Assembly (NCBI GenBank): GCA_963971285.1
Contig: OZ020250.1
Location: forward strand, 14,306,499 to 14,370,498
Source of the DNA: Astropecten irregularis
Lineage: Eukaryota > Echinodermata > Asteroidea > Paxillosida > Astropectinidae
Direction: 5' to 3'
Length of the DNA: 64,000 nucleotides
Shown here: piece by piece, positions 44,517 to 57,207 of the stretch
How the letters are laid out: every line of letters begins with the position of its first letter
Position numbering within the stretch: the stretch's first letter is position 1
Notes under the pieces: model-generated
Database searches by the model: none
Told to the model about the DNA's origin: nothing
Seen by the model: the letters and a program-made list of their open reading frames with translations, nothing else
Position numbers and translations under genes: made by a program

Positions 44517-47500
44517 ATGGCTATTTTAACACCTGTACTCCTTGTTATGGCTGTCGGCCTGGCCGGGGTCGAATGCCAGCAGCCGAGGGTAGCCCTGCCT
44601 GGCTTGGGTACCGTGGTCGGCGAGACGGTACCCTTCATCCGGACGGAGCACCCGCTCATCCAGGCCTCCGTGGATGTTTTCAGGGGCATCCCGTACGCCG
44701 AGAGACCGGTGCGGTTCGCCAAGCCTCAGCCGAAGGTCTGGTCCGGGGAGTTCAATGCTACAGCCTTCGGGGCCAAGTGCCCTCAGTCGCTGGAACCGGA
44801 GGGAACGAGCGAGGACTGTCTGTTTCTCAACGTGTGGACTCCAACAGCAAGGGTGAGTAATGAAAGTTTTCTTTTAATATGTTGAAATCAGTGCATGCCA
44901 ATAACAAACGCCAAGGGTGGAGCAAAACCTTGTATCTTGTAGACTTCACTTCCGAAAGGTCCCTCTAAGGGACCTTACTGATAGTTGACGAGAGAGCCGG
45001 ATCATGAGGCTACCTATACATGTGTAGGGTTGCAAGCATTTTTTGGTACAGTACAGTACAGGATTGGTAACATACCAAAACAGAAATGTTCACAGATTTA
45101 CGTATAACTTCCAAGGGTATGAAGATGATGCTGGTAGAAATAATACCGTTAAAATATTTCTGTCTAAAATGGCGTATTTATCCAGAAATTAGTAAAACAA
45201 ACACCAAAAACAATTTTGATCTCGGGGTAAGGCCAGAAAGCCACTGGTTCTGTGATGTCGATTCAACCATTCTCTGACGTCATGATTGTCGAAACACACA
45301 CACACGATTGTCTGATTTGTCGACACACGCAATGGTCTCATTTAGAAACCGGATGAAGATTCTACAATCTGCCAGGTTAACTCGAGGCTATTTGTAATGA
45401 TGGTATAGCCCTTAGGTCAGAGACCAATATTTCATCGAGCTGCTTAAGCACAAAATTTGCTTAAGCATGAAAAGTCTTCCTCGATCAAACATGATTACCA
45501 ACCATATGTTCATTTCATGTTTACTGCTTTTGACTTGTATTCGGCCATTATTTGCTGAGCATAACATTCACAAAGAGTTTTGGCGGGCATACCGATTTTA
45601 TTCAATACCTAAGTTTTTGGTGCTTAAGCAAATTTTGCTGCTTAAGCAGCTCGATGAAATTGGTCCCAAACCGGTGCTGAATCAAAATATATAGTTTTTG
45701 TTCAAACTTCTGAGCGGACATTCACAGCATGCGTATAGAAAGTGTGTTAATTTTAAAATTACAAATATCAAACCAGACGTATAGCTGTACATCTCTCTCA
45801 TGTCAGGGTTTGCACACACAGAGAGACCTTTGTAAATACTATTATCAGTTTTGGTCATATGATTGCTTTTGGCGTTCTGTCGTACTCATTAGTAGCGAAG
45901 ACACGTAATCAGACCTGGGGTATGATCCTGTAGCTGTACTTCCATATACGTTTGTGCACAAATACATAGATACATATTGGTGTCCCCCAAAAGAACCCGC
46001 AACACTTGTGTCGAGAACTTTTATATGAAAATTAAACTGTTTATCACTTCAAGATTCAGATATGTGATACAGCTATGTCTTGGCTATCACCATATAGAAT
46101 TTAGCCAAATTGGACTGAAATTGAGTGAAATAAATGAGACTGAATTACCCAACCTCTCATTTCATGCACGTACATTATGTGTGTATTGACCACTATGCGC
46201 GTTATCCTTGCAAATTTGGTTTAAAAGAGTACAATTTCAATTGGTCATATTTTCGCCAATTGCAGCCCCAATATGCTTAAATTCTAGATGGTCATAGCCA
46301 AGGCATGGCTGTATCACATAACTGAATCTTGGAGTGATGATAAAGAGTTAATTTTTTACATAATGGGTCCCGACACAGCGTTGCGTTTTTTCTGGGACAC
46401 CCTGTATATAAAATGAAAATCTGGGGTGTACCCCCCCCCCCCCGTGATCTACGCCTCTGTCCTTAACCAGCTTTTATTTTTAATGTACCTGTATATCATT
46501 TGTCTGTGTATATAACGTGTACCGTGGGGATCTTCTGATTTTCCACCTTTTACCTATTTTGACTTGAAAGTCTTGTAGTATATTTGTGTCTTTACTCTTC
46601 TTATTGTCCTCTTTATAATCTTTCATAAATTTTTTTTAGTCTCTTTAAGTTATGAAACATCTTATGCACGAATGTTGAGTGCAGTTCATTCTTCCGGTTG
46701 CTATAGTGTGAATTTTTGTTATATTAATTTAGGTATGAAATAGACCAATAATAATAATGATAATAATTCCTTATGAAATTAGTCATGTTAATTCTCTCAC
46801 TCATATCATAATCCAGTCTTTTGTTGTGTAGTTTTGTAATTAACATTTGTTTTTGTTTTTCAGTCAGTGAAGCGTTGTAATACCACAATGTGTAAGAACT
46901 TAGCTAATTAAATGCATTAGTTATTATTATTTAATAATAAAACCGGCCGGCTCTCACGTACCTATTACCAGCTGGGTAGGCTAATTCAGCAGCTGGGGAG
47001 GCCGCTCCCATAATTTTGTACTTTGGTTATTTTGTCATAATGTGAGGCTTGTGAGCATAATTACTACAGCGCTGACTTGTGTACAAAGTGGTGCCTGCTG
47101 GGCGCATCCATGTTTGTGCACAAACCTACGAAAAACCCACATTCTGTACGTCTGGTGTACATCTATTTGCATTTGATTTTCGGTCGTTGTTTTACTAATT
47201 TTTGGATAAATAGGCAGAACAATTTTAACGGTATGTTTCTACCACCACCATCTTCATACCCTTTAAGTTATACGTAAATCTGTGAACATTTCTGTTTTGG
47301 TTTCTTACTAAAGTATGATACTAACTTTCGTACTGCATGCCTATCGTGTGATGAGTGGTACGTGAAGTGGCAAAATGCATGTCATTTTATCCTATGATAA
47401 CAGAAACATTTGCCAAACATTGCATTGATAAGAATGACCCCGTGAACTTTTTGTAGCCACGCCCATTATCTAGATGTCCGGTATTAACGGACCTGTCACG

Positions 47501-50500
47501 CCTGGTATGTGGTCCGATAAACACTGTTAAAGGTGTAGTACATGATTGGCAAAGGTCACAGAACAGCACTCACACTTTGTCTGATCCAGCATGAACATGA
47601 AATGATCATAAACTTGTGAAAAGTTAAGCCCAATCGGACATCTGAGTCACGAGAAAATATCGAAAACCCGACTCCATTTTCGTTTAAAACATAAAGAATG
47701 GTTTTGATATACCCCGAGATTGTTTTCACTGCCTTCTGCATATAAATACAGCATTTCACACAGAACTATTTTAACGGTATGTTTCTGCCATCAGCACCAT
47801 CTTCATATCCTGAATGTTATAGGTAAATCCGTGAACATTTCAGTTTGGGTATGTTACTAATCCAGTATTGTATCTTTGAAGGTGATATCGTATTTTTTTT
47901 TTTTAAGAAATACAGACTCGTGGGAAGAAATACCAAGGAAGATACAGTAACAGTCGTCTGTGAAAATTTCAGTCCCATACGGTGCCCACTTTTTGAGAAA
48001 ACAGTGAAAAACGGCGACAATATGTCTTAAGTCTTTTCTCTTTTATTTTGGATCTTTTTAATAATTTTGGTCACTGGTTTTACTCTTTAAAAAATATACC
48101 ATTTCGGTGTGAAAAATGTAAACGGTATGTTTCTACCATCACCATCTTTTTAACCTGTAAGTTATAGGTAAATCTGTGTGAAGATTTCTGTTTCGGTATC
48201 TGCTACCAAAGTATGATAGCACCTTTAAGCCTTTCGTCCAGTAGTGATATAATTCAAGATAAATCTGCATAATGTCTGATATTTCAACCCTGGTAACACA
48301 GGCAACCGAATCACGAGTCTTCTAGCCATTATTTGTCTGTCCATGTCCAGTTTTATTTACTCAGCGTTAATCATTATCAAAGTTACCCTAGGGATATAAT
48401 CTGGTTGTCCTAAAAGTATGTTTGTGCTGAAGATAGAGGACAGTATGTACTGAAAATGATAATCTTACTTGCGTTGTCATTACCTAAACCAAAATGCTGT
48501 TTAATGATAAGATTGCATTCAGATTGTAAGTGTGACTTGATCATAGTCAATCGATGGCTGTACATATTTTACTGGACACAAATTTGATTTCTCGATTTGC
48601 AAATAAGCCGCGTCTCTGTGGAAAATCTTTATTAAAGGTAGTATCATACTTTGGTAAGACACCAAAACAGAAATGTTCACAAATTTACGTATAACTGGTA
48701 GAAACATACCGTTAACATTTTTTCCGCCCGAAATGGTGTATTTATCCAGAAATTAGTAAAACAACAATCGAAACTCTTTTTGATCTTTCAAAAGATCAAA
48801 AATAAAAGAGAAAAGACTTAAGAAATACTGTTGCCGTTTTTCACAGTTTTCTCAAAAGGTGGGCACCGTATGGGACTGACTTTTCACAGATGACTATCAC
48901 TGTATCGTCCTTGATATTTTTGCCAATGAATCTGTATTTCTTTGACAAAAACCAAAGTATGATACTACTTTTGGAGGTATTATAGGTTTTCCCCATGTTT
49001 TCGACAAAATGAGCGACCAATTTCATTTTCACGCATTCGTGTTCACGTGATTTTGCCTCCTCGGTTGAAACCGTCACTCGATTTTACTTTGATGCATCCG
49101 TATTTTATATAGCATTACATTCAATTAAATTCAACAGTCGTTCACTTTAGCCATGCAAAATCGATATTCAATTTAGCACGCTGCCAAAAGCCGTTGCGAT
49201 TTGTAATACTTTTCGAATGGAATTTTAAATTGAAAGGCGATTCTTTTTATTCGCTTAACGCTTATTTACATTTTCCTGCACATGAAGTGAAATCGAATGA
49301 CTATTTTGAGGAGCCTTGCTGTCTTAAGAGAAATGGTATGACGCGGCGTTTAAATTGTCCTCTCATTTGCCGAAAATTACCAGGAAAACCAATATCATAC
49401 TTTGGTAGCATACCGAAACAGAAATCTTCACAGATTTACCTATAACTTACAAGGTATAAAGATGACGATGGTAGAAACATACCGTTAAATTGTTTCTGCA
49501 TGACATGCTTTATTTATCCAGAAAAGAGTAAAACCAATACCCCAAAAAACAATTTTAATCTTCGGAAGATCAAAAATAACGGTGAAACGATTTTCAAAAT
49601 ACCCTGGGCGGTTTTCACTGTTTTCTCAAAAAGTGGGCATGGTATATGGCATTGGACATTTCACAGATGACTGTTACTGTATCCTCCTTGATATTTTTTG
49701 CTCATTAATCTGCATTTCTTCGACAAAAACCAAAGTATAAATTTGAAATGAATCTATGCCTTGTGGTTAATTGACTTTGTATTTTGTTTTGTTGACATGG
49801 TACGTGAAGCCGAGCAATGCGGCGGTGATGGTGTTCTTCCACGGGGGAGGTTATGTCACCGGTGCCGGTAATGCCTACAACGGACTACCCCTAGTGGCAT
49901 ATCACGACATCGTGTATGTTTCATGTAACTACAGACTAAACTCACTGGGCTTCATCAGCACAGGTAATAAGCAGGGATGTAGACCACGCAAACAGCAAAA
50001 CAAATGCAAAATACATAAAATCGGAGAGTGGTCTCAACATTTGACCTTCACGTCAACTTCAAATATCTTTTGGCTTAAATCCGGATTGCACATTTTTACC
50101 AAAGATCCTATAGTTGCGCAAGTTAGCCTACTCTTTTAAACTCACGAGCAACCAGGGGCCAATTTCATAAAACCTTTAAGCACAAAAATTTGCTAAGCAT
50201 GACATTTCTGTCTAAATAAAAACAGGGATAACAACCAAATGTCCATGTGTTGTGTATCACCTGTGATTGTTCTTTGGCTGTTGATCGCTGACCATGAATA
50301 TGAAATTGAATTTTCAATGGTGGTTTGTTTTATTGGGCGAGACATTGTTGTACTAAGCAAATTTTTGTGCTTAACAGTTTTATGAAATTGGCCCCAGATG
50401 AAGTACACACACAGGCGGCCATTTTATAGAAAGCAGAATTGACTATTTTCATTTGGTGTGTGATTCTGGCTGAACAAATAATAATGATAGGCCCTTATAA

Positions 50501-53500
50501 TGATAATGATAATGGTTCGGGTGAAAGGTTCGTCTTACAGTTGTATTTGACGTTAATAATATCATAAATAGCTCTGTTGCTTGCTAAAATGGCGGGCAAA
50601 TGATACTTGCGCTTCAACCGGCGCTATACTTATCTTTGCTTTTTGCCATGTGTCTATACAGGCTTTGTTCGTACACTGCAGGATGTCATTGCAAATACTA
50701 ATGAACATTTTTTCAAAATGAAATACGTCAATATAATGTTACAATAATGTAACAATGCATACAAAATAATGGACAGTCAATACAAGCGATTCACAATATA
50801 GTGCGCCTCCAAGAGTTTTCAATGCATTGGCCAATCACAATGCACGGAATTGCATCTGGAAAGGGTCGACCGATTCCGTGCATTGTGATTGGCCAACGCG
50901 TTGCAAACTCTTGGAGGCGCACTATATTGTGAATAACCCGTATTATTTACACGTGGCAATTTTCTACTCATCACGATTTGAACTTCCATAGCTCATTGGT
51001 TTATTTCTCGCATCTCGTATCATCAGGTGACCCGGAACTTCCCGGTAACTACGGACTGTGGGATCAGGTAGAAGTTCTGAAATGGGTGAATAAGTACATT
51101 GCAGGTAAATTACCACGTACACACCAAAATACCAATTCATTTATAATACCCAGAAGGACATGTATTGCTTTCACTGAGGTTAGTCATGTCGTTCTAACAG
51201 GGGAGTCTTCGTCAACCAAATATTGGTATTATTTATGGCTTGTTAATCTGGATTAAGGTGATTCTTCAAGATGTTGAATTAGAAGGCCTACTGCAAACTG
51301 CTTACTGACTGCAGTGACCTTGAAGGAGCAACTAGTAATACTGGCTGGGTCTTAGGTTCGAGCCCTGGAAACCAGTCCTTTTAAATTATCCGGAAGAACC
51401 AGTCCCTTCCAAACATTAATTTTGGAAGAACCTCTTATTTCAGACTTAAAGTTTATAAGTCATCTGCTTCTTTTGAAATAATTTTATCCAATAAACCACA
51501 CACGGAAACTAACTGCATTAATTCAAGTCATTAAAATGTGAACCAAGAGGATTGACTGGAATGGGATTCGAACCTGCAACATCATACCGCACTGGGGTTA
51601 TAGTAGAGCGCCGGCACGGTATTCCGGAGTTCGCAAAATTCGAATCTCGGTCCAGTAAATGTTCTTTTTGTTCACCTATTCAATTTGTTTTTGTCTGAAA
51701 CGTGAACAAGGAAAAATTGACTGGAGCGGGATTCGAACCGGCGACCTCCTGAATTACGTTGTGGTTGTTTAATGATTGTTTTTGTCTGTTTAGAATTTGG
51801 AGGGGATCCGAAAAGGGTGACGATTTTTGGACAGAGCGCCGGTGGAGGATCTGTGAGCATGCTGACACTGGGTAAACCTGCATGGGGGTACTACGATAAG
51901 ACTATTGCACAGGTGAGCCCTAGTATATGTTACCCTTGACCGTTATTATTGCGAACCTGTCCGCAAATTGGACAAATCTTTAGTAACGCCAAACACTTTT
52001 ATACTGAAATTCAAAAATAACCAATTCTAACTACAGACATGTTCACAGCATTTTCGAGACCAAACTAAATCAGAGATTTACACAGATTTATCTTAATCGT
52101 GTACTGTATAATGTATATCATGGTCACAACATCGGAATAAAATGTTCGGGCTTAAAATTGCTGTAATTGCTGTAACCCCGAGACATTGCGACTTTTTCTG
52201 ATAGGTAAATAATTTCTGAATATGTAAAAAAAAAAAAAAAAACAGTCTTTAAAGCAGAAGGGTTTTCAATGTTTTCGTTCATGATTGGATTTAAGGTACC
52301 GGTAATATCATATTTTGGTTTTTATCAAAGAAATACAGATTCATGAGCAAACATATCAAGACAGATACAGTAACAGTCATCTGTGAAAATTTCAGTCTCA
52401 TACGGTGCCCACTTTTTTAGAAAACAGTGAAAAACAAGTCTTTTCTCTTTTATTTTTGATCTTTTAAAAGATCAAAAAGATTTTCGGTCGTTGTTTTACT
52501 AGTTTCTGGATAAATACACCATTTCAGGCGGAACAATTTTAACGGTATGTTTCTACCAGCACCATCTTCATACCCTGTAAGTTATACGTAAATCTGTGAA
52601 CATTTCTGTTTTGGTTTCTGACCAAAGTATGATACATGTACTACCTTTAACGAATAGTGCCGACAACTTTAAATCGTAGGTAGAATGTTAGATCACACAT
52701 ACAATGAATATTTCGATGACCTTTCGAGGAACCTGAGAGAAGCTTGTTAGATGTCTGCCATTTGATGATGAGGCTCATAAATTGACATCATCCTATTGGA
52801 ACAGAGTTTGTGAACTCAGAAATTGTTTGTGTGGACGTCTGTGGCCCTAACTTGGCTCGGATAAACTGTTCTCTACAGAGTGGTTCTGCCTTGTCACCCT
52901 GGGTCATCGAGCTGGACCAAGCCAAAGCTCGACAGGACGCCTTCGACGTGGGTAACCTCGTGGGGTGCGACGGGATCCAGACGGGTGCAGAGCTTGCCAA
53001 ATGCCTGGCGGATGTCGAAGTACGCCAATTAATAGCAGCAACCTCATTGGTATGTGTATGCAATTTTTATTTGGTGAAGACTTAAAGGGAGCATACAGGA
53101 TTTGCGAGGCATCCAAAAGAAAATTATTGACTTGGAGACAGAAAATGGACTCAACAGTTCGTAAACATGTGCAAACAGTCACCATGGGAAATCTTGGTTC
53201 ATCAGATGCTGGGTTATTCAAGCAAATCAAGATTTAGTGTCCTTTGCAAAGATCGTTCGTCCGAACGATTTTTGGAACAAAAACTATTCTTCATGTTTTA
53301 TAAGAAAAATCGATTCGGGTTTTCGCTAGTTTCTCGTGACTCACATGTCCGATTGAGCTCAAATTTTCACAGGTTTATTATTTCATGTACATGTTTGACA
53401 AAGTATGAGTGCAGTCCTATTACCTTTACCAATCATGTACTGTATACCTTTAATAATTGTTTTGTCATAATCATAATTATTTTATAATACAAAGAGGCTC

Positions 53501-56110
53501 TCAAATTCCTTCACAATATGGGCGATTACAAATAGTGCGCCACCAAGTGTTTGCAACTCGTTGGCCAATCACAATGCGCGGAATTTGTCGACCCAATGCG
53601 CATCTGGGGCCAATTTCAAAACTGATAAAGCACCAAAAACCTTAAATAAAATTAGAATGCCAGCCAGAACTCCTTCTGAATGTTATGCTCAGCAAACAAT
53701 GGCCGAATACAAATCAAAAACAGTAAACATCACATGAAAATGTGGTTGGTAATTGTGTTTGATCAAGAAAGACTTTTCATGCTTGAGCAAATTTTGTGCT
53801 TATGCAACTCTATGAAAATGGCCCCTGGAAAGAGTCGAAGGATTCCACGCATTGTGATTGGCCAATGCATTGCAAACTCTGGGTGGCGCACTATTTGGAA
53901 TCGCCAGTATTCATCAAGGCCTGAAAAGCCATCAAGTTTCTTAACAATAAATTACATAATTATGACGAAAATTAATATTACCTTACCCAGGAATATCTAT
54001 CAACGGACTGGTAAAAATAAAGTACAATAGTGTATTACGTTCTGATTTCTAATTCATTGTCACACGGAGACTGTGCTTAAGAAATTGTTCAAGTTTAAGG
54101 GAAAAGAAAATACAAATGTAATTGATTTACCTGTCTTTTGTGTTCATCCTACTCCCCCATGCACCAAAACAAACAGATTATCGCCAGAACAAGGAACAAG
54201 ATTCCTTTCGTACCGGTTGTGGACGGTGAGTTTATTACGGACAGTCCTCACGACCTCATAAAGAGGGGAGACTTCAAGCAATGCGATTTTATGTCCGGTG
54301 CCACCAGGGACGACGGGACCATCCTAGCTGGCAGGGCGTTCCTGAGGCTCCTCAACGACTCCGATCCCTTTATAGACAAGGCCGAGTTCGACACGAAACT
54401 CGGTACCTACGTGTACAGCTACACGAACGAGCTGATCCTGGACGCCGTAAAACAGCAGTACGTGGACTGGTCGACGGCCGAGGTGCCGGACGCCAACTTC
54501 TTTGAGACTTTTGTGAGGATCATGACGGACGAAGCGTTCCTGTGCCCGACAGAGGCAGTGGTCAGGGCTTACGCCTCGGCGGGGGCCGATACCTACCTCT
54601 ACGAGATGACCCACGTACCCTCCGAGCGCAACTTCGGCGAGCGGGTGGCCTGGACGGACATCGTGGGCCACGCGGACGAGCTGCTCTTCGTCTTCGGCTT
54701 CGGACTGCTGCCCAACAGGGAGCAGAACATCACGGCGGAGGAGTTTGACATGACGGTGGACACGATGCGGTACTGGGCCAATTTCGCCAAGTCAGGGTAA
54801 GCATCTTAGACTGGTAGCCCGGACGCCAAAGCCTCATTTTTGATCATATTATACTTGGGAGACAGATGCAGTCGTTACCAGCCACATTTTAAGATGTTTC
54901 AAGAGGACATTCATTTCTGATTTACTTGTTTGCTTGTTTGTCTTCTTCCATGTAGAAACCCAAACATGAACAAGCCTGGACAGCTGGATGACAGCATAGC
55001 CGATGATAAGATGTGGGGGAAGTTCACAATCCCAGACCTAGCTTACAAAGACTTGACACCGGCAATGATCGACAAGCGAGCACTGAGAAGTGCCCAGTGT
55101 CACTTTTGGAATGACTATTTGCCACAACTTGTTGCCTTTACGGGTAAGATTTTGTCTGGAATTTTTGAACGGGAAGATTTTTAAGTGGAGGGTTTGTTTC
55201 TTCTCCAGCCTCCTGAAAGTGTTGGTAGTAGACATGTGTCCCAGTATAGATATTGTTGCCGAATCAATCGGAACAGTGCCGATTTTACCGGGACAGTGCC
55301 GATTTTACCGGGACAGCGCCGGTTTTACCGAAACAGTACCAGTTTGACCGGGACAGTGCCAGTTTGACCAGACAGTACCAGTTTGACCGGGATAGTGCCG
55401 ATTTATTAACAGTGCTTGTTTGACCGGGACAGTGCCAGTTTGGCCGGGACAGTACCAGCTTGACTGGGACAATACCAGCTTGACCGGGACAGTGCCAGTT
55501 TGACCGGCACAGTGCCAGTTTGACCGGGACAGTATCAGTTTAAGCGGGACAGTACCGGTTTGACCGGGACAGTACCGGTTTGACCGGGACAGTACCGGTT
55601 TGACCGGGACAGTGCCAGTTTGACTGGGGCAGTGTCAATTTGACCAGGACAATTCCGGTTTGACCGGGACAGTAACAATTTGACCGAAACTGTAGTAGTC
55701 TGACCGGGACAGTACCAGTCTGACCCGGACAGTGCCAGTTTGACCGGGACAGTGTCAATTCGACCGGGGCAGTACCGGTAGTGACCGGTACCGTGCTGCT
55801 TGAACCGGGGGGCAGCACAGGGATATTATAAATATCATTGTTCTAATTTATTCTCCATAATTGGTCCTGAAAATCTTTTATCTACCGGTCTACCATCTTA
55901 TGGGCATTGGGAACCAAACTATAACAGCGGTAGAAATTGCAATGAAATAATAATGGCATTCTATGACGTACTTTTTGTCTTGTAGAAGAGATGGATGAGG
56001 CTGAACGGCAATGGAGGGAGGACTTCTACGATTGGCGGAACAAAGACATGACAGACTGGCGCCAAGCATACAAGGAGTATATGCAAATAGTGGGCGGTGG
56101 AACTGTGTAG
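44517..56110 (+). CDS. Gene F: divergent cholinesterase-like carboxylesterase
   Basis: Predicted 596-aa secreted esterase. Exons: 44517-44852, 49810-49963, 51027-51104, 51794-51912, 52879-53049, 54177-54796, 54956-55143, 55986-56110 (stop TAG). ATG 44517 begins a clear signal peptide ([20 protein letters not shown]); in-frame ATG 44409 would only add a hydrophilic leader. Features: [16 protein letters not shown] oxyanion motif, nucleophile Ser204 in GQSAGGGS (Gln for the usual Glu before Ser), DDGT where the paralogues have DEGT or EEGT (Asp at the triad acid), His in [12 protein letters not shown], Cys in AQCHFWND, and a tail MDEAERQW...W...W on the last exon. The intron between exons 6 and 7 of the other genes is absent, giving one 620-nt exon. 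The exon 2 acceptor (GTGAAG) is weak and the exon 6 start could be a few codons later. Confidence 0.88.
45047..47330. other. Gene F intron 1, left part
   Basis: 45047-45232 is a partial M2 MITE (GTACAGGATTGGTAACATAC). 45421-45666 is an M3 MITE. 47175-47330 is a reverse M1 fragment. Between 45670 and 47170 only AT-rich sequence, a C run at 46430 and a short direct repeat about a CATGGCTGTATCACATA-like block were seen. Confidence 0.4.
45421..45666. mobile_element. M3-family MITE, gene F intron 1
   Basis: GACCAATATTTCATCGAGCT at left, AGCTCGATGAAATTGGTCCC at right; internal TTGACTTGTATTCGGCCATT. Confidence 0.7.
47527..48228 (-). mobile_element. M2 and M1 MITEs abutting, gene F intron 1
   Basis: 47527-47878 is a reverse M2 (AAAGGTGTAGTACATGATTG to TACTAATCCAGTATTG). 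47874-48228 is a reverse M1 (GGTGATATCGTATTTTT to CCAAAGTATGATAGCACC) sharing the junction CTTTGAAGG. Confidence 0.65.
48632..48972 (+). mobile_element. M1-family MITE, gene F intron 1
   Basis: ATTAAAGGTAGTATCATACT to AAAGTATGATACTACTTTTG; contains GATCTTTCAAAAGATC. Confidence 0.7.
48985..49390. mobile_element. Deleted derivative of the 41308 transposon
   Basis: Ends GGTTTTCCCCATGTTTTCG and GAAAATTACCAGGAAAACC. The left about 150 bp (CCTCCTCGGTTGAAACCG) and right about 190 bp (TGAAATCGAATGACTAT) match the ends of 41308-42304, while the coding middle is gone. A classic internal-deletion MITE. Confidence 0.75.
49391..49741 (+). mobile_element. M1-family MITE just before gene F exon 2
   Basis: AATATCATACTTTGGTAGC to CAAAAACCAAAGTATAA, ending about 70 bp before the exon. 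It gives the complete interior for the half element at 6072-6250 in gene B. Confidence 0.7.
50155..50395. mobile_element. M3-family MITE, gene F intron 2
   Basis: GGGGCCAATTTCATAAAACC and TTTTATGAAATTGGCCCC ends. Confidence 0.75.
50789..50934. mobile_element. M4 palindromic element, 146 bp
   Basis: Almost entirely foldback: ATTCACAATATAGTGCGCCT / AGGCGCACTATATTGTGAAT, then GGCCAATCACAATGCACGGA / TCCGTGCATTGTGATTGGCC, around CATCTGGAAAGGGTCGA. Confidence 0.85.
51590..51760. repeat. tRNA-derived SINE fragments, gene F intron 3
   Basis: Plus-strand GTAGAGCGCCGGCACGGTAT with AATTCGAATCTCGGTCCAG at 51604-51657. A minus-strand head follows at 51719-51752 (CTGGAGCGGGATTCGAACC). Confidence 0.5.
52291..52650 (-). 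mobile_element. M1-family MITE, gene F intron 4
   Basis: GGTAATATCATATTTTGG to CCAAAGTATGATACATGTAC, with the GATCTTTTAAAAGATC centre. It ends about 230 bp before exon 5. Confidence 0.7.
53086..53454. repeat. Dispersed repeat plus M2 right half, gene F intron 5
   Basis: 53086-53273 is the second copy of the repeat at 27530 (GGACTCAACAGTTCGT, CGTCCGAACGAT). 53274-53454 is the right half of an M2 MITE ending TTACCAATCATGTACTG. Confidence 0.5.
53521..53904. mobile_element. M4 element with a nested M3 MITE
   Basis: Outer arms GGCGATTACAAATAGTGCGC and GCGCACTATTTGGAATCGCC. Inside, 53606-53826 is an M3 MITE (GGGGCCAATTTC ... GAAAATGGCCCC) with CTGG at both junctions (53604-53607 and 53825-53828). 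Excising it restores the CATCTGGAAAG core seen at 50789. Confidence 0.75.
55265..55798. repeat. 20-bp minisatellite, gene F intron 7
   Basis: About 26 imperfect units of GGGACAGTGCCAGTTTGACC in the intron between 55143 and 55986. The first units read GATTTTACC, later ones AGTTTGACC, a sign of regional homogenisation. Frames within it are repeat artefacts. Confidence 0.92.
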
Positions 56111-57207
56111 TGGATACTCATTATCACCCCAATGGGTCGCCAACTCGTCCTCAGCTGAAGAGCGCCCTCGCACGACCAGAAATACCAAGGCCATAGAATT
56201 TGAAGTGTAAACATGTCGGCGTGCTACTTGAAGTTCAAATATCAATGAAGGTTTAATGGCTGGTATAATTGGGGGGGGGGGGGGGGGGTGTTTTCCTGTC
56301 CTGTTTAGACTCGTGATTGTTATATTGTCATTGTATCCGGTTTTATTTCTAGCCTTTGAGAAAGATCCTGCTAGGATCGAAACGCGTCAGGCCCACCTAA
56401 CTAAAAGCATTTGATATTATTTCAGGTCGTTTTGGCTGATGAGCAGTTTGCAGCCGTTTGTTACATGTATTGAGGTTTTATTTCTCTGAGAACGGAAATA
56501 TCAAATGATTCTACTGTCATCTTTGTTTGGCGTCTTGAATAATGTTTTTATTATGTAAATAGCATTGATTTTTAAGCACACTTTCAGAGAATACCATTAT
56601 TTTGTTCCGTTTGTATAAACCTTTTTATCATTTTCTCAGCACAGCTTTAAGTATTCATAGGCTACGTATAAAACTAGCAAGTTTAGTTGCAGATTTCGAA
56701 TTCACAGATATTAGTGTATAAGTTAATTGGATGATAGTTAATTAAAACACATTGTGTTGACAATACTTTGGGGGAAAAGAGTTGCGGGTTCTGGAAGACA
56801 TGTTGGGTCACAATAGGCCAACATTGTTTTGTTCAACTCGACGTTTCGGTCAGTGCCCTCTGAGCGTCATCAGGAAAACTAGAATAGTTAGACTTGTACA
56901 CGACTCCTCTATGGTCCAATGTAAATCGGGCAACGATCGTGACCGAACCGCTGACTGTCTCGCCGGAGCCAGAATTCTTGCGAGAAAAGCACGTACGTAC
57001 GTATCACGAGCTCGAGATTGGATCGTGAGAGCTGCAGTTTATTACTCTTTATGGTGACATCGTGACAGTAAGTCATGCACGTCTTGTTCAATATTCTAAC
57101 CAATGCCGGCTTCAAAATGAGGTTTGTGTTGTAAGTTGAGTCTGGCTACAATCAGTTGAAATTTAAATGAAGATTCTGGCCAACTCTCTCATTTTACATT
57201 TTAGTGC
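56111..57207. other. Gene F to TTI2 spacer
   Basis: A G run at 56271-56288. 56352-56475 is the AAGATCCTGCTAGGATCGAA repeat family. 56810-56880 has CAACTCGACGTTTCGGTCAG and CATCAGGAAAAC, a repeat-like stretch. No gene recognised. Confidence 0.4.

Noticed and set aside
55265-55798. CRISPR-like array
   Set aside because: Units are contiguous with no unique spacers, in a eukaryotic intron; it is a minisatellite.
56782-57057. 91-codon frame between gene F and TTI2
   Set aside because: Overlaps a repeat-like stretch (CGTTTCGGTCAG...CATCAGG) similar in style to other dispersed repeats here; no domain seen.
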